From CAZTVF01 sp964616985 (GTDB lineage: Bacteria > Planctomycetota > Phycisphaerae > SM23-33), in the NCBI GenBank assembly GCA_964616985.1, contig CAZTVF010000006.1, forward strand, positions 1 to 64,000: a stretch of DNA of 64,000 bases, read 5' to 3'. Shown here one piece after another: positions 35,471-44,071 of this stretch. Made by a program: the position numbers and the translations under genes. The notes under the pieces are model-generated. The model saw nothing but the letters and a program-made list of their open reading frames with translations. It had not been told where the DNA came from and searched no databases. Positions within the stretch are counted from its first letter, which is position 1. The number at the start of each line of letters is the position of its first letter.

Positions 35471-36523
35471 ATGGAAAAGACGTGGATCGTCATCGACGGC
35501 GCCCAGGGCGAGGGCGGCGGGCAGATCCTGCGGACCTCGGTCGGCCTGGCCGCGGCGCTGGGGCTCGACGTCCGCATCGTCAACATCCGCGCTCGTCGCC
35601 AGCCCGCGGGTCTGCGCCCCCAGCACCTGGCCGCGGTCAAGGCGGCCGCCGCTGTGTGCGGCGGGAAGCTCACGGGCGCCGCCGTCGGCGCGCGGGAACT
35701 CACGTTTGAGCCCGCCGCCGTGCAGCGGGGGGAATACACCTTCGACATCGGCACGGCGGGCTCGACGACGCTGGTGCTGCAGACGGTGCTGCCGGCGATG
35801 ATCTCCTGCGAGGGCCCCAGCCGCGTCACCGTCAAGGGCGGCACGCACAACCCGATGGCCCCGTGTTTCGAATATCTCCGCGACGTGTTCGGCCTGCTGG
35901 CCTCGGCCACCAACGCCGAGATGTTCTTCGAGATGGCCCGCCCGGGCTTCTACCCCAAGGGCGGCGGCGAGCTTCACATGCACGTCAACGGTTCGGGCGG
36001 CCCCGGCTCGCTGACGCCGATCGGCTACCAGAAACGCGGCGAGCTCAAACGCATTGAGGTGCTCTCGGCGGCCGCGGCCTCGCTTCCTGGGCACATCATG
36101 CACCGCCAGGCGCACCAGGCGTCGCAGCGGCTGGCGCACCTGGGCGTGCCGGTGACGGTGACCGAGCAGCAGTGGGACACGCTTTCACCCGGCACGGCCG
36201 TGTTCGTGCGGGCCGTGTTCAGCCGCAGCGTCGCGGGGTTCGATGCCCTGGGCCAGATCGGCAAGCCGGCCGAACGCGTTGCCGATGACGCCGTCGATGG
36301 GCTGGAGGATTTCCTCGCCGGCGCCGGGGCCATCGACAGCCACGCCGCCGACCAGCTCCTGACGATCGCCACGCTGTCGGCCGACGAGAGCTTCTTCACT
36401 TGCCGCCGCGTCACCGACCACCTCCGCACGAACGCCGAGGTCATCCGCCAACTCACCGGCCGCTCCGTCGAGATCACTGAGAACGCCGACGGCAGCGGCG
36501 CCGTGAAGCTCGCCGCGAGTTGA
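35471..36523 (+). CDS. rtcA: RNA 3'-terminal phosphate cyclase
   Basis: A 350-residue enzyme that converts RNA 3'-phosphate to 2',3'-cyclic phosphate using ATP. The family N-terminus is present (IDGAQGEGGGQILRTSVGLA ... ARRQPAGLRPQHLAAVKAAA), with GGTHNPMAPCFEYL, PGFYPKGGGELHM in the middle and SHAADQLLTIATL near the C-terminus, whose His is the AMP-accepting nucleophile. Length equals the family standard. RtcB, its usual partner, is not nearby. No strong ribosome site precedes the ATG. Confidence 0.94.
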   Translation: MEKTWIVIDGAQGEGGGQILRTSVGLAAALGLDVRIVNIRARRQPAGLRPQHLAAVKAAAAVCGGKLTGAAVGARELTFEPAAVQRGEYTFDIGTAGSTTLVLQTVLPAMISCEGPSRVTVKGGTHNPMAPCFEYLRDVFGLLASATNAEMFFEMARPGFYPKGGGELHMHVNGSGGPGSLTPIGYQKRGELKRIEVLSAAAASLPGHIMHRQAHQASQRLAHLGVPVTVTEQQWDTLSPGTAVFVRAVFSRSVAGFDALGQIGKPAERVADDAVDGLEDFLAGAGAIDSHAADQLLTIATLSADESFFTCRRVTDHLRTNAEVIRQLTGRSVEITENADGSGAVKLAAS

Positions 36524-36533
36524 AGGCTGGTAG

Positions 36534-36692
36534 TCCTTCACGGTTGAATCCGGGATTGTTGAATCGGGGAGCAAGTGATTCCCGCGTGACCCTTCCCTGT
36601 CGTAAGGCTTTGGCGGCGGCTTGCCGTTCGGCGCTGTAGAAGCCCCAGGCGTCACCCAAATCGGACAGCGCCGAACGGCAAGCCGCCGCCAA
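36534..36692 (-). repeat. Dispersed palindromic element, copy 3
   Basis: Arms from 36612 and to 36690 around CTGTAGAAGCCCCAGGCGTC. The 5' flank GTCCTTCACGGTTGAATC (36534) is the reverse complement of the tails of copies 1, 2 and 5, showing that the element extends about 80 bases beyond the hairpin. Confidence 0.85.
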
Positions 36693-36720
36693 GAGTACTC
36701 ACGCCTTACAGCGTTTTGTG

Positions 36721-36744
36721 GTGGCGGCCTGGGAAGGCCGCCAC
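36721..36744. repeat. Short palindrome GTGGCGGCCTGGG-type, copy
   Basis: GTGGCGGCCT GGGA AGGCCGCCAC hairpin, 22 bases before the stop of the convergent gene at 36767. Confidence 0.75.
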
Positions 36745-36766
36745 CCGCGGGGCCGCCACCCTCGAG

Positions 36767-38194
36767 TCAAACGTTTCTCTTCGGCGGCGTCCACAGCCAG
36801 TGCGAGGGCACCTGCGGCCAGGGGTGGTCCAGCCACGTCTGAAGCCAGGGCTCGTCGGTCTGGCGGACGACGGAGCACGCGGCCACGACCGCCCAAAGGT
36901 AGAAGGACTGGTCGAGGAGATTGCCCTGGTCGGCGGGCGAGTAGGTCGGCCAGGAGTTGAAGTTGTGTGCGAAGCCGGCCCGCGGCACCGACTGCAGCAC
37001 GCCGTCGGCGTTGAGCTTGTCGGTCAGGATGGCCCGCATCGCGCGGGCGAGGGCGGCGGCGATGTCGTCGCGGCGATAGTCCTGCCGGTGGTAGTTCATG
37101 GCCACGATGGTCATGCAGTCCACGTCGGTGCAGTTGTTGGACCAGCCGCGCGGGTTGTCCACGTCGCCCAGGCCGAAGTGGTGGTTGCAGCGGTTCTGCA
37201 GGGCGAGCACCGCGTCGGTCTGCGTGCGGCGGACGGGGTCGGGGATCGGGTGCCCGTCGAAGTCGTAGAACCACAGCTGATGGGCGGCGCCCATGATGGC
37301 CATCCCCGACCAGTGCAGTTCGTCGGCCGTCTCCCACTTACGCGGGATCTGGCCGGCCGGGAAGCGGCCACGCCAAAGCAGCGCGGGGTCGCCGTTCAGG
37401 TCGCCGTACCAGTACCCGTTGACGCCGAAATTACGGTCGTGCCACGCGTACCACACCTCGTCGAGCAGGCGCCGCGCCTCGCGGGCCGCGTGCGTGCCCG
37501 CTTCCCACGTGACGATCTGCCAGAGGATGCAGGTGGGATACCAGAACTCGTTCCCCATCCACCACGGGTTGTGGCGGCGGTAGTTCCCGTCGCCCTGGTA
37601 GTCGTTCCAGTCGCGGCCGCGCAGGTAGTGCTCCAGGTACGCCCGGTCGAGGAATCGGCCGGTCATGCTCCCCTGCGACAGCGGGTGGGGCGACCGCCCG
37701 CCCAGGAGCATCAGCGTGGGGCACAGGCACGACACGAGGTGATCATGCATGTGATCCCATGGATGCGAGCACGCTCGGGCATCGCGCCAGGAGTGGTGCT
37801 CGCGCGGCGGCACATAGGGGCCGAGGTAGTACCCGGTCCGGGCGTCCTGGTGCCGGTTGAGGCCGTCGGCCCACGCCTGCCGGCTGGCCTGCGGCAGCCG
37901 CGGCAGTTCGCCCAGCAGGTGCAGCGTCTCGATGGCCGAGTGGCCCGCCTCGATGCTCTCGCCGCCGCCGGGGGTGGAGGCGAAGGCCCAGTCGTTGCGC
38001 GCGATGCGCTCCTGCAGAGTGAGCGTCGCCACCCGCCGCTGGGCCGGGGGCTTCACAAGCTGCTGCGAGCGGGGGCTCCAGATCGAGCTCTCGCCCGCCT
38101 GCTCCCACGCGGCCTCGTCGGCAATGCCGTCTGAGACGCCGCAGCGGTCCATGAATCGCAATACGTTCGACTTGAACTCGGCAAAGGGAATCAT
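36767..38194 (-). CDS. Conserved-looking alpha/alpha-toroid protein of unknown function
   Basis: A 475-residue cytoplasmic protein, Trp/His-rich, with regularly spaced helices: NRHQDARTGYYLGPYVPP, WDHMHDHLVSCLCPTLMLLGG, ETADELHWSGMAIMGAAHQLWFYD, NNCTDVDCMTIVAMNYHRQDY and a final FNSWPTYSPADQGNLLDQSFYLWAVV. This spacing and the aromatic-rich loops suggest an (alpha/alpha)6 barrel like those of glycan-processing enzymes (unsaturated glucuronyl hydrolase, GH88/GH105-like), but I do not recognise a specific family. The gene lies 51 bases downstream of the topoisomerase VI B gene on the same strand. Confidence 0.6.
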   Translation of the reverse strand: MIPFAEFKSNVLRFMDRCGVSDGIADEAAWEQAGESSIWSPRSQQLVKPPAQRRVATLTLQERIARNDWAFASTPGGGESIEAGHSAIETLHLLGELPRLPQASRQAWADGLNRHQDARTGYYLGPYVPPREHHSWRDARACSHPWDHMHDHLVSCLCPTLMLLGGRSPHPLSQGSMTGRFLDRAYLEHYLRGRDWNDYQGDGNYRRHNPWWMGNEFWYPTCILWQIVTWEAGTHAAREARRLLDEVWYAWHDRNFGVNGYWYGDLNGDPALLWRGRFPAGQIPRKWETADELHWSGMAIMGAAHQLWFYDFDGHPIPDPVRRTQTDAVLALQNRCNHHFGLGDVDNPRGWSNNCTDVDCMTIVAMNYHRQDYRRDDIAAALARAMRAILTDKLNADGVLQSVPRAGFAHNFNSWPTYSPADQGNLLDQSFYLWAVVAACSVVRQTDEPWLQTWLDHPWPQVPSHWLWTPPKRNV

Positions 38195-38245
38195 TTGTTG
38201 GCTCGATAATGCTTGGCGGGCCCGCTGGCATGCCGCGCGAAAGAA

Positions 38246-40117
38246 TTAAAACTTCCTCGTCCGCTCCAGCACGTGCTTGAGATTATTGCAGACCTTGGCG
38301 ACGTCGCGATCGTTGAGTTCGAGAATATCGCGCAGCGCCTCGCCGATGGCCGGGATGTACTTCTCGATGTACCCGCGCTTCTTCATCTCCTGGTTCATGC
38401 GGACCGCCCGGCGGATGTGTGAACCGAGCTGGCGGCCGCACTCCTGCAGGGCGAGGCGCAGCTCCTTGAGGATCTCGGGATAGGAGGCGATCGCCTCCTT
38501 GGATTCGCTGGTGAAGGGCACCCACACCGAGGCCATGTGCACGACGATGGTCAGGTCGCCCGCGGGCAGGGCGCCGCGGCTCTGCGGCAGGCCGTAGAGT
38601 TTCCAGTTCATCCCGACCACGGCCTTGTAGATCGCGCACGCGCTCTGCTGGCACAGAAGCGGCACGGGGTTGGCGAAGCGGATGAGCTTGGCCAGCGCCT
38701 CCTCCTCTTCCTCGGGCTCGGCGGCTGCGGCGGGGGCCTGGGCAGCGCCCTCGCCGTTTTCGTCGGCGGCCTCGGCGGCGCCGATGGCCGGGGCGGGCGC
38801 CTCCTGCGGCGCCTTGCCGTACGCCACCGCCGCCTCGATGAGGAAGGGGTTGCCGCGGTACACCGCCGGACTGCGCGAGGCGGCGGCGTAGTACTCGGCC
38901 TTGACCACCTGCTTGAGCCCGGCGAGCAGTTGTTCCTCGCCGACGGGCACGACGCAGTCGGTGGCAGGGGCCATGATCTTCGTCTGCTGGATCGCCTGGT
39001 AGATCGCCTTGACTCCTTCGCCGCTGACGCGGCTGGGCTTGTCGTCGGCGGCAACGGCGGCCTTGTCGAGAATCTCCTTGGCCACGCGCGGCGAGACGCG
39101 CGAGAATTCCGACGTGAGGAACTTCTGCACGGTGCGGGCGCGGGTGTCCTGCATCATCTTGATGAGGAAGCCCAGCTCCACGCCCTGCGGGTGGGGCATG
39201 ATCTCCTTGGCGATCGGCGGCAGGTGCGGGGCCGTCGCCTCGTAGCGGTCTGTGCGACCGTCGGGCGAGTGATACACCAGCGTCACGTGCGGGTTGGCCA
39301 CCGCGGTCTGCTCGAGGTAGTCGTCCACGCTCTGGCGGCCTTTCTGGTACTTGGCCTCCAGCTCGATGGCGACCTTCGTGCCGTGGGGCACGTCCCATTC
39401 GACCTTCGCCTCACGGATGATGTCGGGCTTGTTCTGCCGCGTGTCGATCTGCAGCTCGCAGTACAGGGCTGGGCCCTTGGGGCTCGTGCGCGACGTGATC
39501 TTCACCGGCTGGCCCGTCGTCAGCAGGCCGTACATGCCCGCGGCAGAGATGCCGATGCCTTGCTGCCCGCGACTCATACGCAGGCGGTGGAACTTGCTGC
39601 CGTAGAGCAGGCGGCCGAAGATGTGCGGCACCTGCTGGCGGACGATGCCCGGGCCGTTGTCCTGCACGGTGACGCGGAAGTGCGTCTCGGAAAGCGGCTC
39701 GATCCAGATCTCGACCACCGGGTGGATGCCCGCCTCCTCGCAGGCGTCGAGTGAGTTGTCCACCGCTTCCTTCACCGTCGTCAGCAAGGCCTTGCGGGGA
39801 TTGTCGAATCCCAGGAGGTGGCGGTTCTTGGCGAAGAACTCGCTGACGGAGATCGACCGCTGCGCCTTGGCCATCGACTCCGCCGTGGCGTACGACTTCT
39901 TGGGTTTCACCGCCGCCGCCTCCACCGGTGCGGCAGGGGCCGTCGATGACGCCTGCGCCTCGGCAGGCCCGGCAGGTGCGGTCGCCGGCGGATTCGCCGC
40001 CTTCTTCTTCGGCTCGTCCTTGGCCGCGGGCTTGGCTGGCTTGGCCGCCTTCTTCGAGGACGCGGCGGGGGCCTTGACGGGGGTCTTGGCCGGGGACTTC
40101 TTCATCTTCTTTGCCAT
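38246..40117 (-). CDS. top6B: DNA topoisomerase VI subunit B, with Lys/Ala/Pro-rich N-terminal extension
   Basis: A 623-residue GHKL (Bergerat-fold) ATPase subunit of the type IIB topoisomerase. N-box EAVDNSLDACEEAG (Glu117, Asn121, Asp124), G1 box DNGPGI (Asp153), G2 box RGQQGIGI (183-190), then transducer and C-terminal helices (RMNQEMKKRGYIEKYIPAIGE). The first ~75 residues (KKSPAKTPVKAPAASSKKAAK ... ) are rich in Lys, Ala and Pro like a histone-H1 tail and are additional to the family. Subunit A, which carries the catalytic Tyr, is not adjacent: the downstream gene is unrelated. Topo VI is mainly archaeal and scattered in bacteria. AAGG precedes the ATG. Confidence 0.92.
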   Translation of the reverse strand: MAKKMKKSPAKTPVKAPAASSKKAAKPAKPAAKDEPKKKAANPPATAPAGPAEAQASSTAPAAPVEAAAVKPKKSYATAESMAKAQRSISVSEFFAKNRHLLGFDNPRKALLTTVKEAVDNSLDACEEAGIHPVVEIWIEPLSETHFRVTVQDNGPGIVRQQVPHIFGRLLYGSKFHRLRMSRGQQGIGISAAGMYGLLTTGQPVKITSRTSPKGPALYCELQIDTRQNKPDIIREAKVEWDVPHGTKVAIELEAKYQKGRQSVDDYLEQTAVANPHVTLVYHSPDGRTDRYEATAPHLPPIAKEIMPHPQGVELGFLIKMMQDTRARTVQKFLTSEFSRVSPRVAKEILDKAAVAADDKPSRVSGEGVKAIYQAIQQTKIMAPATDCVVPVGEEQLLAGLKQVVKAEYYAAASRSPAVYRGNPFLIEAAVAYGKAPQEAPAPAIGAAEAADENGEGAAQAPAAAAEPEEEEEALAKLIRFANPVPLLCQQSACAIYKAVVGMNWKLYGLPQSRGALPAGDLTIVVHMASVWVPFTSESKEAIASYPEILKELRLALQECGRQLGSHIRRAVRMNQEMKKRGYIEKYIPAIGEALRDILELNDRDVAKVCNNLKHVLERTRKF

Positions 40118-40279
40118 CCTTGGCGCCTTTCCCTGTGAATTGTGAGCATTATCGTACGCCCCGCGGGGGGAGAGGTCAACACCGGCGCGACGAGCGGAAA
40201 ACGGCCGGGCCGCCGCTTCTGATCTTGGCGCGCCAAGCGCGGGCCGTCATACTGGCGGGCCGATTTCAGGAGATATCGC

Positions 40280-41383
40280 ATGAATTCTGCCCAGCGGTTG
40301 CGCGCGACGTATAAGTTCGAGCCGGTCGATCACCTATTCCGCCGCGAGTTCTACATCTGGAGCGAGGCCATCGAGCGGTGGAAGACCGAGGGGCTGCCCG
40401 CCGACGCGGACTTCAACAAGTACTTCGGGTTCGACGAACCCGGTGACATCGGCATCGGCCACCTCGGCTGGTGCGAGCCGCAGCTCGTGCCGCCGTTCGA
40501 GACCAAGGTGCTCGAGACGGGCGAGGACTACGAGATCGTCCAGGACTGGGCGGGGCGGACGGTGAAGGTCTTCAAGGGCCGGCGCCACGGCTTCATGCCG
40601 ACCTACCTCAAGCACGCCGTCGCCAGCGACCGGGACTGGGCCGAGGACGTCGGCCCGCGGATGAGCGTCGACGCGCCGGGCCGCTGGGACAAATTCCCCG
40701 AGACCATCGCCCGAATGCAGGCGGCCGACAAGCAAGGCACGATGATCGTGCTGACCTGCGTGGGCGGCTACATGTACCTGCGGGCGATGATGGGCCCGGA
40801 GGAAGTGTGCTACATGTTCGTCGACAACCCCGGCCTGATCCACAAGATGATGCAGTCGTGGCTGGAACTCGCCGACGCGGTGGCCGCTCGCATCCAGCCG
40901 CACGTGGAGATCGACATCCTCTACCTCGCCGAGGACATCTGCTACAACCATGGCCTGCTGATCAGCCCGGACATGGTCCGCGAGTTCATCTTCCCGTACT
41001 ACGAGCAGCTGCAGGACAACATCCGCAGCCGCCAGAAGCACAAGGGCCTGTACTTCCAGGTCGACACCGACGGCAACTGCGACGAGGCCCTGGGCCTGTA
41101 TTCCAGCATCGGCCTGGACGTGATGACGCCCTTTGAGGTCGCCGCCGGCAACGACGTGGTCGAGATCGCCAAGAAATACCCCAACCTGGTGATCCTGGGC
41201 GGCATCGACAAGCGCGTGATGGCCGCCGGCAAAGAGGCCATCGACGAGCACCTCAACCGCATCATTCCCTTCATGGTCAAACGCGGCGGCTTCGTGCCCA
41301 CCTGCGACCACGGCGTGCCCGACAACGTCTCGCTCGAGAATTACATGTATTACCGCAAGCGGCTGATGGAGCTGGACCACTGA
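40280..41383 (+). CDS. Uroporphyrinogen-decarboxylase-family protein (MtaA/CmuA-like)
   Basis: A 367-residue barrel. N-terminal KFEPVDHLFRREFYIWSE, then LAEDICYNHGLLISPDMVREFIFPYYEQL and GGIDKRVMAAGKEAIDEHL, all typical of the UroD superfamily branch that includes methylcobamide:CoM methyltransferases. A true heme enzyme is unlikely, since its substrate Arg/Asp pattern is not seen. AGGAG precedes the ATG. Methyl transfer to a corrinoid is the inferred activity; the partner is not in the window. Confidence 0.78.
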   Translation: MNSAQRLRATYKFEPVDHLFRREFYIWSEAIERWKTEGLPADADFNKYFGFDEPGDIGIGHLGWCEPQLVPPFETKVLETGEDYEIVQDWAGRTVKVFKGRRHGFMPTYLKHAVASDRDWAEDVGPRMSVDAPGRWDKFPETIARMQAADKQGTMIVLTCVGGYMYLRAMMGPEEVCYMFVDNPGLIHKMMQSWLELADAVAARIQPHVEIDILYLAEDICYNHGLLISPDMVREFIFPYYEQLQDNIRSRQKHKGLYFQVDTDGNCDEALGLYSSIGLDVMTPFEVAAGNDVVEIAKKYPNLVILGGIDKRVMAAGKEAIDEHLNRIIPFMVKRGGFVPTCDHGVPDNVSLENYMYYRKRLMELDH

Positions 41384-41400
41384 GAAGGCCGGGAGTAATT

Positions 41401-41530
41401 GACTCGTTAGCTGGTTAACTGGTTAACTGGTTAACTCGTTGGTTGTTGAAGACGACGACGTGATGTTAACGGCGGCGCGCGTGATGGATTGGTTGTTCAA
41501 GGCGGCGACGTGATGTTGACGGCGGCTTGT
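41401..41530. repeat. Short tandem repeats with TGGTTAAC units and a duplicated 38-bp segment
   Basis: Three perfect TGGTTAAC copies in a row (41412-41435), then a ~38-bp imperfect direct duplication starting TTGGTTGTT at about 41439 and 41491. Near 41685-41720 GTTAACGAGTCAACCAGTTAGC echoes the left end in inverted form. Confidence 0.6.
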
Positions 41531-41673
41531 CCGTTCGGCGCTGTTTCTCATCGCGGGCAGCGACGGTCTGGTTGTTTGGCGACGTGAGCTTCGCAAGGGG
41601 CTTGTCCGTTCGGCGCTGTCAGATCTCGGTGACGCCTTGGGCTTCTACAGCGCCGAACGGCAAGCCGCCGCCA
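41518..41673 (+). repeat. Dispersed palindromic element, copy 4 (with an extra half-arm)
   Basis: A stray half-arm at 41518-41544 and a complete copy at 41599-41673 with the same GTCAGATC ... GGTGACGCC centre as copies 1 and 5. Left arm GGCTTGTCCGTTCGGCGCTG differs by one inserted base. Confidence 0.8.
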
Positions 41674-41772
41674 GCGCGTCCGCCCTAGTTAACGAGTCAA
41701 CCAGTTAGCGAGCTAACGGAACCCGCCGCGTCACCGATCTGCGAACCAACACCCCTCGTCTCCGCCGGGCGC

Positions 41773-42183
41773 TCACACATTCGCACTCATCACCGTCAGC
41801 TTGCCGGCCCGCACGCCGCGGGCGGAGATGATCGCGTCGGCGAGGCGGCGGAGTTGCTCGGTCGTGCCCCGCAGCAGGATGCACTCGAGGCAGCGGTGGT
41901 GGTCGAGGTGCACGTGCTGGCTGCACAGCACGGCGTGGTGGTCCTCGTGCTGAAGCTGCGTCATCGACTGCGTGAGCGAGTGGTGCTCGTGGTCATAGAT
42001 CACCGTCAGGGCCGCCACCACGACGGCCTTGGGCTTCTTCCACTCCTCTTCGATCAGGGCGGCCCGCATGAGGTCCCGCACGGCCTCGGAGCGGTTGGTG
42101 TAGCCGTGGGCGGCCATCCAGCCGTCGAACTTCGTCAGCAGGTCGTCCTCGATCGCCAGCGTCGTGCGTTTCAGTTCGGCCAT
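41773..42183 (-). CDS. nikR: Nickel-responsive regulator NikR
   Basis: A 136-residue ribbon-helix-helix repressor with the C-terminal nickel-binding ACT-like domain. The RHH part is KRTTLAIEDDLLTKFDGWMA; nickel ligands His-x-His and Cys lie in CSQHVHLDHHRCLECILL, with a preceding His in HHSLTQSMTQLQHEDHH. When nickel is bound it normally represses nickel-uptake genes. It is divergent from the small Cys-rich gene at 42289. GGAAGGAATGCC precedes the ATG. Confidence 0.92.
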   Translation of the reverse strand: MAELKRTTLAIEDDLLTKFDGWMAAHGYTNRSEAVRDLMRAALIEEEWKKPKAVVVAALTVIYDHEHHSLTQSMTQLQHEDHHAVLCSQHVHLDHHRCLECILLRGTTEQLRRLADAIISARGVRAGKLTVMSANV

Positions 42184-42201
42184 GGCATTCCTTCCGGCTG
42201 T

Positions 42202-42232
42202 TTGCCTCTTGCCGTTTGTATCTTACTATAAT
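42202..42232 (+). promoter_or_regulatory. Candidate promoter for the divergent Cys-rich gene
   Basis: TATAAT at 42227-42232 with TTGCCT 19 bases upstream, in the 105-base gap shared with nikR. No clear NikR operator was found. Confidence 0.4.
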
Positions 42233-42288
42233 GTCGCTAGGCAAGCGGAGCCATGCAAGCTCAAGCCGCTGCCAAGGGAGTTACCTCG

Positions 42289-42585
42289 ATGAAGCATCAT
42301 GACGCTCGTCGTCCGGTCGGCAAGTGCAAGGGATGCTGCCTCAATTCCAGGACTGCCTGTGCAGCCGGGCTGGAACCCAGATCGCAAATGAGCCACGGCT
42401 ACTGCACGCATTACAACGACCTGATGCTGCTGGCGCAGGCGATGGCCGCCCCGCAGCCCCAGGGCGCACGCCTGGCCAAGGATCGCCGCCGCCAGGCCGC
42501 TCATCACGCCCGGTCCGAACCGCACTACAACGGCGCCATGCACCCCGCAAAACACCACAGTCACGCCGCGGTCAACGCACGGTAG
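42289..42585 (+). CDS. Small Cys/His-rich protein divergent from nikR
   Basis: A 98-residue protein with cysteines at CKGCC, TAC and GYC and the ordered block KCKGCCLNSRTACAAGL ... HGYCTHYND, which looks like a small metal-binding or Fe-S motif. The C-terminus is His/Ala-rich. AAGGGAG precedes the ATG; a longer frame to 42253 lacks a ribosome site. Its place opposite nikR suggests, but does not prove, a nickel-related role. Confidence 0.6.
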   Translation: MKHHDARRPVGKCKGCCLNSRTACAAGLEPRSQMSHGYCTHYNDLMLLAQAMAAPQPQGARLAKDRRRQAAHHARSEPHYNGAMHPAKHHSHAAVNAR

Positions 42586-42613
42586 CGATCCCATTAAGTC
42601 AAACCGGTCCCAC

Positions 42614-42714
42614 CCCCAAACTCGTTTGGGGGTGCGAAGGGCTGCACCGATCGGATCGGCGGCGGTCGAGGCTCTGTGGATCATCCGCGTTCATGGGTCA
42701 CTGAAGTGACCATG
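42614..42714. repeat. Two palindromes: CCCCCAAACTCGTTTGGGGG and GGTCACTTCAGTGACC types
   Basis: A copy of the palindrome found at 22184 lies at 42614-42633, and a copy of the one found at 33101 lies at 42692-42714. Both are in the gap before the glycosyltransferase gene. Confidence 0.7.
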
Positions 42715-42765
42715 CCAGCCTTGCGGCGCTTGCCCATCGGGGGGCGTTCGCATATCATCGCGGCC

Positions 42766-43800
42766 ATGAGCGTTGCACTTCATTTGATCGATGCCCGGAC
42801 TCCAGCGGATATGCTCGCCCAGTTGTCGCTGCTGCGCGGGGCGGCCGATGTGGTCGTCTCGGTTGGCCCGCCGCCGGCCGAATGCCTCGTCCGGGTCGAC
42901 GCCTCGGTACACCTGCCGCTGGGCTCGCGGCGACTGGGCGGATGGCGCATGAGCGACCACGCACCGCAGGCTGCGCGGCTGCACGCGTGGTCGGCCGATG
43001 CGGCCGCCGCGGCCGAGGTCGTGGCCCTCAACCGCAACCTGCCGATGCTGTACTCGCTTCCGGCCTGCCCAGCGCGGGCGGCGGAACAGGCCGCGGTGGT
43101 TGACCTGGTGAACCGGCAGATCTGCGTTGCGACGGTGCCGACGGCATCGGCGGCGCAGGCCCTGCATCGCGGCGGGGCGGCGGCCGAAGGCGTGGCCGTG
43201 CTGCCGCCGCCGGTGGCAACGTTCGATGACCTGCCCCAGCGCCGGCCGGCCGTGCGAACGGCCCTGGGCCTGGCCGAGGGCGACTTCCTGCTCGTCTGCC
43301 CTGATGAGATGACCGAAGACTCCGGCCACATCTATGGGCCTTGGGTTCACGCGGTGCTTCGCCAAATCGTACCGCACGTTCGGCTGCTGATGCCCGGCGA
43401 CGGCCCAGCCCGGCGGCGGAGCGAGTTCTTCGCGAGCTCGACTGGTTACGAGGGCGAGATCTTCATGACGGGGCAAAGGTTAGGGCTGGCGGATTGCCTT
43501 GCTGCCGCCGACGCGGCGGTCTTCTTTCACGTCCGCGACTGCGGCGTGTATCACCTGCTGGCGGCCATCGCCGCCGGCCTGCCGGTTGCCGCGGCGGCAA
43601 CGCCCGATATCGCTGAGGTGACGCAGGGCGCCGACGTGATCCTCACCGAGCCCGACGTTCCGCGCTCGGCCTCCGCCGCCGGCCTCAAGCTCCTGGACCG
43701 CCCGCGGAGTAGCGCGGGCTCGTTGCAGAAATACTCGATTGAGCTCTCCCGCCAACGCCTCTGTGCAATCTGCCAGGGCCTCGACCAGCCGGGGGTCTGA
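42766..43800 (+). CDS. Glycosyltransferase, GT-B fold (GT4-like)
   Basis: A 344-residue cytoplasmic protein. It contains VCPDEMTEDSGHIYGPWVHAV, then IFMTGQRLGLADCLAAADAAVFF and LLAAIAAGLPVAAAATPDIAEV, the usual GT4 C-terminal half (donor-binding region). A canonical Glu-x7-Glu is not obvious. The start is taken at MSVALHLIDA since no ribosome site marks 42676. Substrate unknown. Confidence 0.65.
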   Translation: MSVALHLIDARTPADMLAQLSLLRGAADVVVSVGPPPAECLVRVDASVHLPLGSRRLGGWRMSDHAPQAARLHAWSADAAAAAEVVALNRNLPMLYSLPACPARAAEQAAVVDLVNRQICVATVPTASAAQALHRGGAAAEGVAVLPPPVATFDDLPQRRPAVRTALGLAEGDFLLVCPDEMTEDSGHIYGPWVHAVLRQIVPHVRLLMPGDGPARRRSEFFASSTGYEGEIFMTGQRLGLADCLAAADAAVFFHVRDCGVYHLLAAIAAGLPVAAAATPDIAEVTQGADVILTEPDVPRSASAAGLKLLDRPRSSAGSLQKYSIELSRQRLCAICQGLDQPGV

Positions 43801-44071
43801 ATCCCTTCTTCTTCGTAGCGTGGGCTGGCCAGCCCACCATCGATGCCCTCTATCCGCACTGTGATGGCGGTGCCCAACCGCTCGTATATGCATCTTCAGC
43901 CGCCCGGCTCCTTCTGGTTTTGCCCAGGGCGAATGGTGGACAAGCTCGCCACGGCGAGTCGCGCCTGGGGCGGACCTGCCACCCTACAGATGCGCTGTGT
44001 CGGCTATGGGCGAACCCAGGGCGCATGCGCTCGCCCTGGGCTACCGAATGCCAGCCTTTCAGGCTGAACGC
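43801..44071. other. Intergenic region with palindromes
   Basis: Holds the perfect palindrome GTGGGCTGGCCAGCCCAC (43824-43841) and hairpins around CCCAGGGCG ... CTCGCCCTGGG near 44012. No gene was recognised. Confidence 0.55.
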
